Source: Rubrivivax sp. (GTDB lineage: Bacteria > Pseudomonadota > Gammaproteobacteria > Burkholderiales > Burkholderiaceae_C). From it: a DNA stretch of 36,308 bases. The position numbers and the translations under genes were made by a program. Shown in pieces: positions 24,197 through 34,850 of this stretch. How positions within the stretch are numbered: position 1 is the first letter of the stretch; every line of letters starts with the position of its first letter. Location of the stretch: the NCBI GenBank assembly GCA_025458805.1, contig JALORQ010000009.1, positions 1 to 36,308 on the forward strand, read 5' to 3'. The notes beneath the pieces were generated by a model. That model saw only the letters and a list, made by a program, of their open reading frames with translations, had not been told where the DNA came from and made no database searches.

Positions 24197-27100
24197 TCAG
24201 GCGCCGTCGACCGGCAGCGCGATGGACGCCTCGGCCGGGGCCGAGCGTGTCGGCGGCCCGGCATCGCCGCGCTGCCGCGCCCGCGCCCAGGCGAGCAGCG
24301 CATCGGCCGGCATCGGGCGCGCGTACAGGTAGCCCTGCAGCTCGTCGCAGCCGGCCTCGCGCAGCAGCGCTGCGACCGCCTCGGTCTCGACCCCCTCGGC
24401 GACCACCTTCAGGCCCAGCGTGTGGCCGAGGCCGATGACGGCCATCGTGATCGCCCGGTCGGTCGGGTCCTCGAGCATGTCGAGCACGAAGCTGCGGTCG
24501 ATCTTCAACTGGTCGAGGGGGAAGCGGTTGAGGTACGCGAGGCTGGTCTGCCCGGTGCCGAAGTCGTCGATCGCGAGGCCGGCGCCGAGCGCGCGCAGCG
24601 CGTGCAGCCGCTGCAGGTTGTGCGCCGCGTCCTCCATCACCATCGTCTCGGCCAGCTCGAGTTCGAGCGCACCGGGCGGGATCCCATGGCGCTGTAGCGC
24701 GTCGCGAACCGTCGCCACGAGACCGTCGTCGCGCAGCTGGCGCGACGCGACGTTGATCGACATGCGCAGTCCGACGAGCCCGGCGCGCCGCCAGGCGGCG
24801 AGCTGCCGGCAGGCCTCGTCGATCACCCAGGCGCCGATCGGCACGATGAGGCCGGTCTCCTCGGCGAGCGCGACGAACTGGCCCGGCGCGACCAGGCCGT
24901 GCTCGGGGTGGCGCCAGCGCAGCAGCGCCTCGACGCCGACCGGCTCGCCGCCGGCCGCGCTCACCTGCGGCTGGTAGTGCAGCTCGAACTCGCCGCGCTC
25001 GAGCGCGTGCCGCAGGTGGGCCTCGAGCCGCATGCGCGCCTTCGCCCGCGCGGTCATCTCGGCGGTGAAGAAGCGCGCCGTGTCCTTGCCCGCCGACTTG
25101 GCCTCGTACATCGCGCTGTCGGCCTGGCGCATCAGCGTCTCGATGTCGAGGGCGTCGTCGGGATAGACCGCGATCCCGACGCTGCACGACACGTGCAGCT
25201 CGGCACCGTCGACATGGTGCGGCGCGCGCACGCGGGGGATGAGCCGCTGCACGGCGACGTGGGCAATCTCGTCGACGTCGTCGACGCCGTTGAGCACGAT
25301 GACGAACTCGTCGCCGCCCTGGCGGCTCACGGTGTCGCCGGCGCGCACCGAGTCGACGAGCCGCCGCGCCACCGAGCGCAGCAGCTCGTCGCCGATGTGG
25401 TGGCCCAGGGTGTCGTTGATGTCCTTGAAGCGGTCCAGGTCGACGAACATCACCGCGACCTTCCTGCCGCTGCGCGCGGCCTGCTGCAGCGCGAGGCGCA
25501 ACCGCTCGGTGACGAGCGCGCGGTTGGGCAGCTCGGTCAGCACGTCGTGCTCGGCGAGGAAGCGGATGCGCTGCTCGCTCTCCTTGCGGTCGGTGATGTC
25601 GATCGAGGTCACGATGTAGTGCGAGACGCCGCCCGGCGACTCGCGCACCGCGCTGACCATCAGCCACGCCGGGTACTCGCTGCCGTTGCGTCGCCGTACC
25701 GACAGCTCGCCCTGCCAGGTGCCGCGCGCGGCGGCCACGGACCACATCGCGTCCGTGGCCGCCGGCAGCAGCAGCGACGGGCGCTCGCCGACCACCTCCT
25801 GGAGGTCGTGGCCGGTCTGCCGCGACAGCGCCTGGTTGGCGGTCAGGATGCGGCGCTCGGCGTCGACGATCAGGATGCCCTCGCTCGACGCCTCGAACAC
25901 CTTCGCCCACAGCTCGAGCCGGCGCTCCATCAGCTTGAGGTGGTTGATCGGCGCGAACGCGGTGAGCACCGCGTCCTGCCCCTGGTAGCGCACGCGCCGC
26001 GCCGACAGCACCGCCCAGGCCGGCTCGGCGCCGGCGCGCCAGCGCACCTCGAACTCGTCGACCGCGCCGCGGTCGGCGAGCTGCTGGAAGAAGCGCGCGC
26101 GCACCGGCGACTCGAGCCCGCGGCGCCAGGGGTCGAGGCGGATGCCGGCCAGCCAGGCCTCGGCCGGCGGGTTGGCGTGCAGCACCTCGTGCCCGGGGAT
26201 CGCGGTCACGACGAGCGGGATCGGCGTCGCCTCGACGAGGTCGCGCTGCGCCTCGGCGGCGCGCGCGCTGGCCGCCAGCTCCTTCTGCGCCTCGCGCTCG
26301 CGGTCGAGCTGGCCGAGCATCTCGTTGAAGCCGTCGACGAGGCGGCCGATCTCGTCGCGGCTGTCCCACTCGGCGCGCAGGGTGTGGTCGCCGGTGCGCC
26401 GCACCTCGTCGGCGACGCCGGCCAGCCGGCGCAGCGGCAGCGCGATCTGGCGCGCGACGAAGGTCACGGTGGCCAGGATCGCCAGCAGCAGCAGCAGCGC
26501 GGTGCCCAGGTGCTGCCACATCCGCTGGTACAGGCCGTCGACGCGCCGCTCGAGGAGCTGGTCGAGCAGCGCAGCGGCGCCGCCCCAGACGCCGCGCAGA
26601 TCCTCGACGAGCGCGACCTGCTGCGCGCGCGCGGCAGCCAGTGCCGCGGGCGTCGCGCCGGTGTCGACCAGCAGGCGCGATGCCTGCCGGAAGCGCTCCA
26701 CCGCCTCGCGCAGCCTCGCCTCGTCGGCCTGCAGCGCCTGCTCGACGATCGGGCCGCCGGCGGCATAGGCCTCGGTGTGGTCGGCGCGGATGCCGTTCAT
26801 CGTCGCGTCGAGCTTGCCCTCGAAGATCAGGTACTGCGTGCGGGCGTCGGAAGCGGCCAGCCCGCTGCCGGCGATCGCGGCCAACTGCCGGCCTATGGCG
26901 TGCACCGTCTCGACCAGCTCGGGGTAACGCAGCACGATGAGCGACATCGTGTAGTAGCTGTCGAGGTCGGGGTCGAGGATCAGGTTGGACTGGTTTCCGA
27001 CGCGGGTGATGAGGTCGCGCCCGGCGGCGATCGCCGCATCGGCCGCGGCCGCGGCGGCGCCGGATCCGGCCGGGGTCTGCGACAGCCGCTGCACCTGCAG

Positions 27101-27433
27101 CGCGAGGTGCGCATTGAGCTCCTCCGACTGCATGCCGGCGCCATGCGCCTGCTCGACGGCGCGCAGCGCGGAGGCCCGCTCGGACAGCCCGGGACCGGCG
27201 GGCGATGCGCCCGATCCGGCCACCGCGGCGTCGAGGAAGACGTCGCGCACCCCGGCGATGTAGGCATTGCCGGCGATCTCCTTGGTCGCGAAGTCGATCG
27301 CGATGTACTTCTCGTTGATCAGGATGCCGCTGACGAAGATCACCGCCGACAGGTCGAGCAGGTAGATGAGCATCAGCTTGCGCCCGACGCTGAGGCGGCC
27401 AAGAAGGCGGTGCAGGATCTCGGCAGGAGACAT
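24197..27433 (-). CDS. Membrane HAMP-PAS-GGDEF-EAL cyclic-di-GMP enzyme
   Basis: A 1078-residue sensor. TM1 (about 20-38) and TM2 (about 309-327) bracket a ~270-residue periplasmic helical sensor domain. A HAMP domain (about 328-380), two PAS-type domains (about 395-520 and 540-655, the second ending in [13 protein letters not shown]), GGDEF (about 660-815) and EAL (about 820-1060) follow. The GGDEF motif is intact ([11 protein letters not shown] near 705) with an RAGD inhibitory-site motif five residues upstream. The EAL domain keeps [52 protein letters not shown] and AEGVETE, so both synthesis and hydrolysis of c-di-GMP look possible. ATG 27433 is used; ATG 27454 would add seven residues, and neither has a clear Shine-Dalgarno. 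It is divergent from xth. Confidence 0.93.
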   Translation of the reverse strand: MSPAEILHRLLGRLSVGRKLMLIYLLDLSAVIFVSGILINEKYIAIDFATKEIAGNAYIAGVRDVFLDAAVAGSGASPAGPGLSERASALRAVEQAHGAGMQSEELNAHLALQVQRLSQTPAGSGAAAAAADAAIAAGRDLITRVGNQSNLILDPDLDSYYTMSLIVLRYPELVETVHAIGRQLAAIAGSGLAASDARTQYLIFEGKLDATMNGIRADHTEAYAAGGPIVEQALQADEARLREAVERFRQASRLLVDTGATPAALAAARAQQVALVEDLRGVWGGAAALLDQLLERRVDGLYQRMWQHLGTALLLLLAILATVTFVARQIALPLRRLAGVADEVRRTGDHTLRAEWDSRDEIGRLVDGFNEMLGQLDREREAQKELAASARAAEAQRDLVEATPIPLVVTAIPGHEVLHANPPAEAWLAGIRLDPWRRGLESPVRARFFQQLADRGAVDEFEVRWRAGAEPAWAVLSARRVRYQGQDAVLTAFAPINHLKLMERRLELWAKVFEASSEGILIVDAERRILTANQALSRQTGHDLQEVVGERPSLLLPAATDAMWSVAAARGTWQGELSVRRRNGSEYPAWLMVSAVRESPGGVSHYIVTSIDITDRKESEQRIRFLAEHDVLTELPNRALVTERLRLALQQAARSGRKVAVMFVDLDRFKDINDTLGHHIGDELLRSVARRLVDSVRAGDTVSRQGGDEFVIVLNGVDDVDEIAHVAVQRLIPRVRAPHHVDGAELHVSCSVGIAVYPDDALDIETLMRQADSAMYEAKSAGKDTARFFTAEMTARAKARMRLEAHLRHALERGEFELHYQPQVSAAGGEPVGVEALLRWRHPEHGLVAPGQFVALAEETGLIVPIGAWVIDEACRQLAAWRRAGLVGLRMSINVASRQLRDDGLVATVRDALQRHGIPPGALELELAETMVMEDAAHNLQRLHALRALGAGLAIDDFGTGQTSLAYLNRFPLDQLKIDRSFVLDMLEDPTDRAITMAVIGLGHTLGLKVVAEGVETEAVAALLREAGCDELQGYLYARPMPADALLAWARARQRGDAGPPTRSAPAEASIALPVDGA

Positions 27434-27518
27434 CGCGGGACGGGCGGGCAGCATGGGCGCCGTGAATCCGCGGCGATTACGGCATGATGACCGCGCCACC
27501 GAAACGCGGAAAAGCGCC
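27434..27518. other. Divergent GGDEF-EAL / xth intergenic region
   Basis: An 85-bp gap between divergent starts. A mildly AT-rich patch, GATTACGGCATGATGACC (27475-27492), includes CATGAT, -10-like for xth with a leader of about 25 nt; no good -35 is seen. An alternative ATG for the leftward gene (27454) lies inside it. Confidence 0.3.
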
Positions 27519-28283
27519 ATGCAGATCGCCACCTGGAACGTCAACTCGCTGGCCGTGCGGCTGCCGCAGCTGCTCGAGTGGCTGTCGGCCCATCCGGTCG
27601 ACGCGATGGTGCTGCAGGAGACCAAGCTCACCGACGACCGCTTTCCGGCGGCCGAGCTGGCCGCCGCAGGCTACGCGTCGCACGCGTTCGGGCAGCGCAC
27701 GTACAACGGCGTGGCGCTGCTCGCGCGCGCCGACGCCGTCGACGTCGTGCGCAACATCCCGGGCTTCGACGACGACCAGGCGCGGGTCGTCGCCGGCACG
27801 GTCGGCGGGCTGCGCATCGTCGGCGCCTACATGCCCAACGGGCAGGCGCCGGGCAGCGAGAAGTTCGCCTACAAGATACGCTGGCTCGAGGCGCTCGCGG
27901 CCTGGCTCAAGGACGAACTCGTCCGCCACCCGCAGCTCGCGCTGATGGGCGACTTCAACATCGCCCCCGAGGACCGCGACGTGCACGACCCCGTGGCCTG
28001 GGCGGGGCAGATCCACTGCACCGACGAGGAGCGGGCGCACTTCCGGGCACTGCTCGGCCTCGGGCTGGTCGACGCCTTCCGGCTCTTCGAGCAGCCGCCG
28101 AGGAGCTGGAGCTGGTGGGACTACCGCAACCTCGCGTTCCGCAGGAACCAGGGGCTGCGCATCGACCACGTGCTGGTGAGCGACGCGCTGCGCTCGCGCG
28201 TGACCGCGTGCAGCATCGACAAGGGGCCGCGGCGCAACGAACGCCCGAGCGACCACGCGCCGGTGATCGCGACGATCGATTGA
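27519..28283 (+). CDS. xth: Exodeoxyribonuclease III
   Basis: A 254-residue AP endonuclease / 3'-5' exonuclease of the ExoIII (XthA) family. It cuts abasic sites and trims 3' blocks in base-excision repair, using Mg2+. Landmarks are [27 protein letters not shown] with the metal-binding Glu, [27 protein letters not shown] with catalytic Asp and Asn, [22 protein letters not shown] and the terminal SDHAPV. All catalytic residues are present and the length is typical. ATG 27519 begins exactly at the family N-terminus. It converges with ntrC, an arrangement common in Burkholderiales. Confidence 0.97.
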   Translation: MQIATWNVNSLAVRLPQLLEWLSAHPVDAMVLQETKLTDDRFPAAELAAAGYASHAFGQRTYNGVALLARADAVDVVRNIPGFDDDQARVVAGTVGGLRIVGAYMPNGQAPGSEKFAYKIRWLEALAAWLKDELVRHPQLALMGDFNIAPEDRDVHDPVAWAGQIHCTDEERAHFRALLGLGLVDAFRLFEQPPRSWSWWDYRNLAFRRNQGLRIDHVLVSDALRSRVTACSIDKGPRRNERPSDHAPVIATID

Positions 28284-28295
28284 GGGGCGCCGAAG

Positions 28296-28311
28296 GACCG
28301 CGCCGGCGCGG

Positions 28312-28313
<2 letters not shown>
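28296..28313. terminator. Perfect palindrome between xth and ntrC
   Basis: GACCGCGCC followed directly by GGCGCGGTC is an 18-bp perfect palindrome in the 28-bp gap between convergent xth and ntrC; it overlaps the ntrC stop codon by 2 bp. As RNA it folds to a 7-bp stem with a CCGG loop in either direction. It is a likely bidirectional terminator, though without a strong T-tract on either side. Confidence 0.5.
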
Positions 28314-29823
<1,510 letters not shown>

Positions 29824-29852
29824 GCGCGGCGCGGCGTCGGTGGCGGTCGGCG

Positions 29853-30968
29853 TCAAGGCAGGGGGATCAGGAGCTTGAAAACGGTGCAGCCGGGAACGCT
29901 GTCGCATTCGATCGTGCCCTGGTGCTGCTGCACGAAGGTCTGCGCCAGCGTCAGCCCGAGCCCCGATCCGCCGTCGCGACCCGACACCAGCGGGTGGAAG
30001 ACGCGATCGCGGATCGATTCGGGCACGCCCGGGCCGTTGTCCTCGACATGCAATTCCAGTGCCAGTCGGAAGCGTCGCCGCTGGAAGGTCGCCTGCCGCG
30101 CCACGCGGGTGCGCAGCACGATTCGCGCGTCGCCGCGCGCGATGCGGCCGACGAAGCGCGACTCGCCTTCGGCGGGCGCCGCCAGCGCCTGCGTCGCGTT
30201 GTGCACGATGTTGAGCACCGCCTGGATCAGCTGCTCGCGGTCGCCACGGAACTCCGGGATCGAGGTGTCGTAGTCGCGCTCGACCGCCAGCCCCTTCGGA
30301 AACTCGGCCAGCACCAGCGACCGCACGCGCTCGCACACCTCGTGAATGTTGACGTCGCTCACGACCTGCGGCCGCCGGTGCGGCGCGAGCAGCCGGTCGA
30401 CCAGCGCCTGCAGCCGGTCGGCCTCCGCGATGATGACCTGCGTGTATTCGGTGAGCTCGCGCGAGCCGACCTCCATCGCGAGCAGCTGCGCCGCGCCACG
30501 AATGCCACCGAGCGGGTTCTTGATCTCGTGCGCGAGGTTGCGAACGAGCTCCTTGTTGGCCTGGGCCAGCCCGTGCACCCGTTCCTCGCGGTCGAGTCGC
30601 GTCTGCTGCTCGATCTCGATCATCTCGACGAGCAGCCGCCCCGGCTGGTCGGTCTGGCCGACGATCACGTGCACCGGCAGCTCGGCGTGCGCCGCGCCGA
30701 GCGCCGCGCTGCGCTTCATCGTCGAGTCGAAACGGCTGCTCGCGACCTCGTTGGCGGCCACCGCGCGCAAGGTCTCGCGCAGCGGCCCGGCGTCGACCAG
30801 CCAGTCCGGCACGCTGCCGCGCTGCAGCGCGCGCCGGGACACGCCCATCATGTTCTCGAGCGCCGCGTTGGCCAGCAGGCAGCGGCCGTCGGGCGCCACG
30901 AGGGCGATCATCGTCGCGAGCTGGTCGAAGGCCTCGAAGCCGGCCAGGGGCGACGTTCGATCGGTCAT
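29853..30968 (-). CDS. ntrB: Nitrogen sensor kinase NtrB
   Basis: A 371-residue soluble histidine kinase/phosphatase controlled by PII that phosphorylates NtrC. The N-terminal PAS domain (about 12-125) is followed by a DHp helix pair with the H-box NLAHEIKNPLGGIRGAAQLL (His147), then the ATPase domain with N-box NIVHNATQAL, G1 EDNGPGVP and G2 GGSGLGLTLA. An insert of basic residues (VARQATFQRRRF) sits in the ATPase domain. All kinase motifs are intact. The start ATG 30968 lies 2 bp after the DUF4124 gene stop, and ntrC follows after 29 bp. The three are thus one transcription unit behind glnA. Confidence 0.95.
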   Translation of the reverse strand: MTDRTSPLAGFEAFDQLATMIALVAPDGRCLLANAALENMMGVSRRALQRGSVPDWLVDAGPLRETLRAVAANEVASSRFDSTMKRSAALGAAHAELPVHVIVGQTDQPGRLLVEMIEIEQQTRLDREERVHGLAQANKELVRNLAHEIKNPLGGIRGAAQLLAMEVGSRELTEYTQVIIAEADRLQALVDRLLAPHRRPQVVSDVNIHEVCERVRSLVLAEFPKGLAVERDYDTSIPEFRGDREQLIQAVLNIVHNATQALAAPAEGESRFVGRIARGDARIVLRTRVARQATFQRRRFRLALELHVEDNGPGVPESIRDRVFHPLVSGRDGGSGLGLTLAQTFVQQHQGTIECDSVPGCTVFKLLIPLP

Positions 30969-30970
30969 GC

Positions 30971-31531
30971 TCAGGGTGGCAGCTTGGCGAGCTCGCGCTT
31001 GAGAGCGGCGATGTCGGACTCGGTGCGGTCGATGTCGGCCTTCAGCGATGCGACGCGATCGAGATAGCGCTGGAAGTTGCGCTCGTCGCCGCGCCGTTCG
31101 GGCTGGCCGTTGTTGTACTCCTGACGGAGCGTGGCCAGTCGTGCTTCCTCGCGTCGCAGTTCGTCGCCGAGTATGCGGCGCGCATCGTTGTCGCGCGCCC
31201 GCTGCGTCGCCGCGTCGATGCGCGCGCCGCTGGCGCCCGCCGGCACGGCCGGCCGTGCGGCCGGCGCCGCGGCGACCGCAGCGGGGGCCGGCGCCGATGC
31301 CGCCGCACGCGCAGGCCCCTGCACCACCGTGACGGGCGCGCTCTCGATGGTGCGACAGCCGCGGTCGCGCGCCTCCTGCGGCGACAGCGCGTCGGTGTAG
31401 AGCACCGGCGGGCCGGGGCAGCGGTAGACGGTGGGCTCGACCGGGGTCTGCGCCGCGACGGCGGACATCGACAGACAAGCTGCCAGCAGGACCTGCAGGC
31501 GCGCGCCGCGCGCACGGAGCATCTGCGTCAT
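30971..31531 (-). CDS. DUF4124-like exported protein with C-terminal coiled coil
   Basis: A 186-residue exported protein. The signal peptide ends near SAVAAQTP. A short DUF4124-like region follows (YRCPGPPVLYTDALSPQEA, with Cys in RCP and RGCRTIES), then an Ala/Pro-rich linker and a C-terminal coiled coil (about 120-182) rich in Arg, Glu and Lys heptads. The function is unknown. Such genes often sit between glnA and ntrB in Burkholderiales. Three near-N-terminal Met are possible. ATG 31531 is preferred because GAGG lies 8 nt before it, while ATG 31537 has the same GAGG only 2 nt away. The stop is 2 bp before ntrB. Confidence 0.82.
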   Translation of the reverse strand: MTQMLRARGARLQVLLAACLSMSAVAAQTPVEPTVYRCPGPPVLYTDALSPQEARDRGCRTIESAPVTVVQGPARAAASAPAPAAVAAAPAARPAVPAGASGARIDAATQRARDNDARRILGDELRREEARLATLRQEYNNGQPERRGDERNFQRYLDRVASLKADIDRTESDIAALKRELAKLPP

Positions 31532-31700
31532 CCGCATCACCTCGAGCGCACCGACACAGGATGCGCCGCTGCGATTGTCGTCGCGCCGGCGCTGCGCCGA
31601 TCGCCGGAAAAGCGGCCGCCGCAACGACGAGGGGCGGCCGTGGCCGCCCCCGCGGGTCTCGTGCTCCGGCGGCGCGAGCGGCCGCCGGGGACGCACGACA
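31532..31700. other. glnA to DUF4124 gene intergenic region
   Basis: At 169 bp this is the longest gap in the window. It holds a strong hairpin at 31631-31650 and a run TTTTCC on the minus strand near 31607-31612, but no well-formed promoter and no second NtrC-type dyad that I can see. It may let part of glnA transcription continue into ntrBC. Confidence 0.5.
31631..31650 (-). terminator. Hairpin after glnA, possible partial terminator
   Basis: GGGGCGGCC (31631-31639), GT, GGCCGCCCC (31642-31650): a 9-bp perfect GC stem with a 2-nt loop centre (about 8 bp with 4 nt when folded), about 50 bp after the glnA stop. The T-rich run is 20-25 nt further on, so termination would be partial, suiting attenuation between glnA and ntrBC. 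Confidence 0.5.
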
Positions 31701-33182
31701 TCAGATGCTGTAGTACATGTCGAACTCGACCGGGTGCGTCGTCATGCGGAAGCGCGTGACCTCCTGCATCTTGAGGTCGATGTAGGCGTCGATGTAGCCG
31801 TCGGTGAAGACGCCGCCCTTGGTCAGGAACGCGCGGTCCTTGTCCAGGCACTCGAGCGCCTGGTCCAGGCTGTGGCAGACGGTCGGGATCTTCGCGTCCT
31901 CTTCCGGCGGCAGGTGGTAGAGGTCCTTGGTCGCGGCCTCGCCCGGGTGGATCTTGTTCTCGACGCCGTCCAGGCCGGCCATCAGCATCGCCGCGAAGCC
32001 GAGGTACGGGTTGCACAGCGGGTCCGGGAAGCGGCACTCGATGCGGCGGCCCTTCGGGCTGGCGACGTACGGGATGCGGATCGAGGCCGAGCGGTTGCGC
32101 GAGCTGTAGGCCAGCTTCACCGGCGCCTCGAAGCCTGGCACCAGCCGCTTGTAGCTGTTGGTGCCGGGGTTGGTGATGGCGTTGAGCGCGCGGGCGTGCT
32201 TGATGATGCCGCCGATGTAGTACAGCGCGAACTCGCTCAGGCCGGCGTAGCCGTCGCCGGCGAACAGGTTGACGCCATCCTTCCAGACGCTCTGGTGCAC
32301 GTGCATGCCGCTGCCGTTGTCGCCGACGACGGGCTTGGGCATGAAGGTGGCCGTCTTGCCGTAGGCGTGGGCGACGTTGTGCACCACGTACTTCTGCAGC
32401 TGCAGCCAATCGGCGCGCTGCACCAGCGTGCTGAACTTGGTGCCCAGCTCGTTCTGGCCGGGAGCGGCCACCTCGTGGTGGTGAACCTCGACCGGGATGC
32501 CCAGGCTCTCGAGGATCAGGCACATCTCCGAGCGCATGTCCTGGAAGCTGTCGACCGGAGGCACCGGGAAGTAGCCGCCCTTGACGGGCGGGCGGTGTCC
32601 CATGTTGCCGCCCTCGATGTCGCGGCTGGTCGACCAGGGCGCCTCCTCCGAGGTGATCTTGACGTGGCTGCCGTCCATGCCGACATGCCAGTGCACCTCG
32701 TCGAAGATGAAGAACTCGGGCTCGGGCCCGAAGTAGGCCGCATCGCCGATGCCACTGCTCTTCAGGTAGGCCTCGGCGCGCTTCGCGAGGGAGCGCGGGT
32801 CACGCTCGTACGGCTTGCCGTCGCCCGGCTCGAGCACGTCGCAGCTGAGGATGAGGGTCGGCTCCTCGTAGAACGGGTCGATGTTCGCGGTGCTCGGGTC
32901 GGGCATCAGCAGCATGTCGCTGGCCTCGATGCCCTTCCAGCCGGCGATCGACGAGCCGTCGAACGCATGGCCGGCGGTGAACTTGTCCTCGTCGAACGCC
33001 GAAACGGGGACCGAGACGTGCTGCTCCTTGCCGCGGGTGTCGGTGAAGCGGAAGTCGACGAACTTGACCTCGTTGTCCTTCACCATCTTCATCACGTCGG
33101 CAACGGTCTTTGCGGCCGGCGGCGAAGGTGACTCCTCCGGAAGCCCCCTTCTGGACGTGTCGTCGGCCGCAACCGAATGCAC
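31701..33182 (-). CDS. glnA: Glutamine synthetase type I (start codon unresolved)
   Basis: Dodecameric GSI-beta enzyme making glutamine from glutamate, ammonia and ATP. The conserved protein runs from [23 protein letters not shown] to the end [11 protein letters not shown] with all landmarks: [40 protein letters not shown], the [15 protein letters not shown] region, [18 protein letters not shown] and NRSASIRIP. The adenylylation Tyr lies in [11 protein letters not shown], so GlnE control is expected. The odd part is the start. Relatives begin with Met directly before AKTVAD, but here that codon is GCC (33116-33114). The stated start is the most upstream GTG, inside an NtrC-like box, and adds 23 residues of non-conserved sequence. 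Starts at GTG 33095 or ATG 33092 would remove AKTVAD. A Shine-Dalgarno-like GGAGGAG (33138-33132) precedes no in-frame start codon. Confidence 0.9.
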   Translation of the reverse strand: MHSVAADDTSRRGLPEESPSPPAAKTVADVMKMVKDNEVKFVDFRFTDTRGKEQHVSVPVSAFDEDKFTAGHAFDGSSIAGWKGIEASDMLLMPDPSTANIDPFYEEPTLILSCDVLEPGDGKPYERDPRSLAKRAEAYLKSSGIGDAAYFGPEPEFFIFDEVHWHVGMDGSHVKITSEEAPWSTSRDIEGGNMGHRPPVKGGYFPVPPVDSFQDMRSEMCLILESLGIPVEVHHHEVAAPGQNELGTKFSTLVQRADWLQLQKYVVHNVAHAYGKTATFMPKPVVGDNGSGMHVHQSVWKDGVNLFAGDGYAGLSEFALYYIGGIIKHARALNAITNPGTNSYKRLVPGFEAPVKLAYSSRNRSASIRIPYVASPKGRRIECRFPDPLCNPYLGFAAMLMAGLDGVENKIHPGEAATKDLYHLPPEEDAKIPTVCHSLDQALECLDKDRAFLTKGGVFTDGYIDAYIDLKMQEVTRFRMTTHPVEFDMYYSI

Positions 33183-33194
33183 CGTGCGGGTGCA
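33178..33194. promoter_or_regulatory. NtrC-box-like dyad upstream of glnA
   Basis: TGCACC, five bases, GGTGCA: a perfect inverted repeat matching the known NtrC (NRI) binding consensus. It lies between the upstream MoaB/CinA-type gene stop (33204) and glnA. NtrC sites normally lie about 100 bp or more ahead of a -24/-12 promoter, yet the conserved glnA coding start is only about 65 bp away. Confidence 0.75.
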
Positions 33195-33203
33195 CTTCGC
33201 GCA

Positions 33204-33998
33204 TCAACGCACCATCTCTGGGCCCGTGCGCACGCCCAGTTCGTCCAGGCCGGCGCGGAGCGCGTCGAACGCCGCCGCGACGACTTCGCCGCGGCCCTTG
33301 ACGCCGAGCTCGATGTGCCTGCCCCACTGCGGATGGTCGACGCTCGGCAGGCTGAAGACGCGCACGCCGTCGAAGCGCGACTCGAGCCGCTCCATCAGCG
33401 GCGTCAGCGTGGCCTCCATCGAGCCGAGCACGATGACCGACCGCTCCTCGAGCCGCGAGCCACCGTGCAGCACCGCGTAGCGCCGGTCGAGTACCCACTC
33501 GACCATGGGCCACGCCATCACCGGGACGCCAGGCACGAAGTGCACGTGGTCGACGAAGAACCCGGGGATCTTGTTGTACGGGTTGGGGATGATGCCCGCG
33601 CCGCGCGGGAACATGCCCATGTTGAGCCGGTGCACGTTGTCCGCGCGGTCGGGATCGAAGGGCATGCCCTGCTCCGTGGCCACGTCGCGCATGCGCTCGA
33701 TGATCAGAGCCTTCGCCTCCGGATGCAGCTCGAGCGGCACCCCCAGCGCCGAGGCCGCACACTGCCGGGTGTGGTCGTCGGGCGTCGCGCCGATGCCGCC
33801 GCAAGAGAAGACGAGGTCGCCGCCCGCGAACGCCTGCGCCAGCGCCTCGGTGATGAGCGTCCGGTCGTCGCCGACGTAGCGTGCCCAGGCCAGCGCCAGC
33901 CCGCGCGCGCCGAGAAGCTCGATCACCTTCGCCAGGTGCTTGTCCTGGCGCTTCCCGGAGAGGATCTCGTCGCCGATGATGATCAGTCCGATGTTCAT
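33204..33998 (-). CDS. MoaB/CinA-type molybdopterin-binding-domain protein
   Basis: A 264-residue soluble protein with an N-terminal MoCF (MoaB/MogA/CinA N-terminal) domain: LIIIGDEILSGKRQDKH, GDLVFSCGGIGATPDDHT and GMFPRGAGIIPNPYNKIPGFF. The last two also occur in CinA-like competence/damage-inducible proteins. It lacks the C-terminal CinA deamidase domain. A true role in molybdenum cofactor synthesis is not established for this subgroup; members are usually annotated only by domain. ATG 33998 overlaps the stop of the upstream EI24-family gene as ATGA. The stop lies 9 bp before the NtrC-box-like dyad. Confidence 0.88.
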   Translation of the reverse strand: MNIGLIIIGDEILSGKRQDKHLAKVIELLGARGLALAWARYVGDDRTLITEALAQAFAGGDLVFSCGGIGATPDDHTRQCAASALGVPLELHPEAKALIIERMRDVATEQGMPFDPDRADNVHRLNMGMFPRGAGIIPNPYNKIPGFFVDHVHFVPGVPVMAWPMVEWVLDRRYAVLHGGSRLEERSVIVLGSMEATLTPLMERLESRFDGVRVFSLPSVDHPQWGRHIELGVKGRGEVVAAAFDALRAGLDELGVRTGPEMVR

Positions 33999-34834
33999 GT
34001 CGCGGGGCCGGGAAGCGGTGAAGAAGCAGGCGCCGCGCCGGCCGCGTCGCGCAGCCGCTGCAGCTCGGCCAGCGCATAGTGGGCGAACCACAGCGCAGCG
34101 AAGGCGAACACGAGCGTGTAGAGCCAGACCGAGGCGGCGACGAGCAGCGGCGCGAAGACGAGCGTGACCGCGCCGGTCGCCCAAAGCAGCGACGGGGCCG
34201 CGCCCAGCGCTCCGGTGCACATCCCCATCGCCAGCAGCGGCCAGCGCCGCACATGCAGCAGCAGCCGCCGTTCATCGACGCTGGCATGGTCCGCCAGCAC
34301 GCCGAAGCCGAGCACCTGGCAGGCGAGCCAGCCCCAGATGAGCGGGGGCAGCACCAGCACCAGCGGCGGCACCAGCCACAGCGGCAGACTGGCAGCGAGC
34401 GCCAGCAGCGCGGCCACGGTGCACGCGGCCGTCCAGCCGAGCGCGTGCCACCAGCGCGCGCCTTGCCGCCGCTCGAGCCGCGGAAAGCGCCTCGACGCGA
34501 CCAGGTCGACGATTGCCGGCGTCATCGAGGTGGCCACCACGAGCAGCGAGACGACGACGACGAGCGGGACGGCGACCGCGACCACCAGCAGCGGCGCGAC
34601 CATCAGCCGCAGGGCGCCCAGGCCCATCGCGTCGAGCCAGCGGAACATGGCCTCGACCAGCGCCCATTCCTCGAGCCGGCGGCGCACCTCGTCGACGGCC
34701 GGCTCCCAGCCGTACCACCCGAGGGCGAAGACCGCGCCGCCGGCCAGCACGAGCGGGGCGATCGACCACAGCACGACCCGCGGGTGCAGGCAGTAGGCCA
34801 CCGCGCGCCAGAACGCGTCCAGGACGGCCCCCAT
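33995..34834 (-). CDS. EI24 / CysZ-like membrane protein
   Basis: A 279-residue integral membrane protein with about five or six transmembrane segments (roughly 18-42, 75-105, 130-160, 160-190, 200-250). Family features are the N-terminal LDAFWRAVAYCLHPRVVLWSIAP and, mid-protein, ATSMTPAIVDLVASRRFP, as in EI24-domain (CysZ-like) proteins. CysZ imports sulfate, but this group is diverged, so transport of sulfate is not claimed. ATG 34834 starts at the natural helix beginning, 16 bp after the AIM24-family gene, and the stop overlaps the MoaB/CinA-type start (ATGA), so the two are coupled. Confidence 0.82.
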   Translation of the reverse strand: MGAVLDAFWRAVAYCLHPRVVLWSIAPLVLAGGAVFALGWYGWEPAVDEVRRRLEEWALVEAMFRWLDAMGLGALRLMVAPLLVVAVAVPLVVVVSLLVVATSMTPAIVDLVASRRFPRLERRQGARWWHALGWTAACTVAALLALAASLPLWLVPPLVLVLPPLIWGWLACQVLGFGVLADHASVDERRLLLHVRRWPLLAMGMCTGALGAAPSLLWATGAVTLVFAPLLVAASVWLYTLVFAFAALWFAHYALAELQRLRDAAGAAPASSPLPGPAT

Positions 34835-34850
34835 CGGCGATGCGCCGGGC

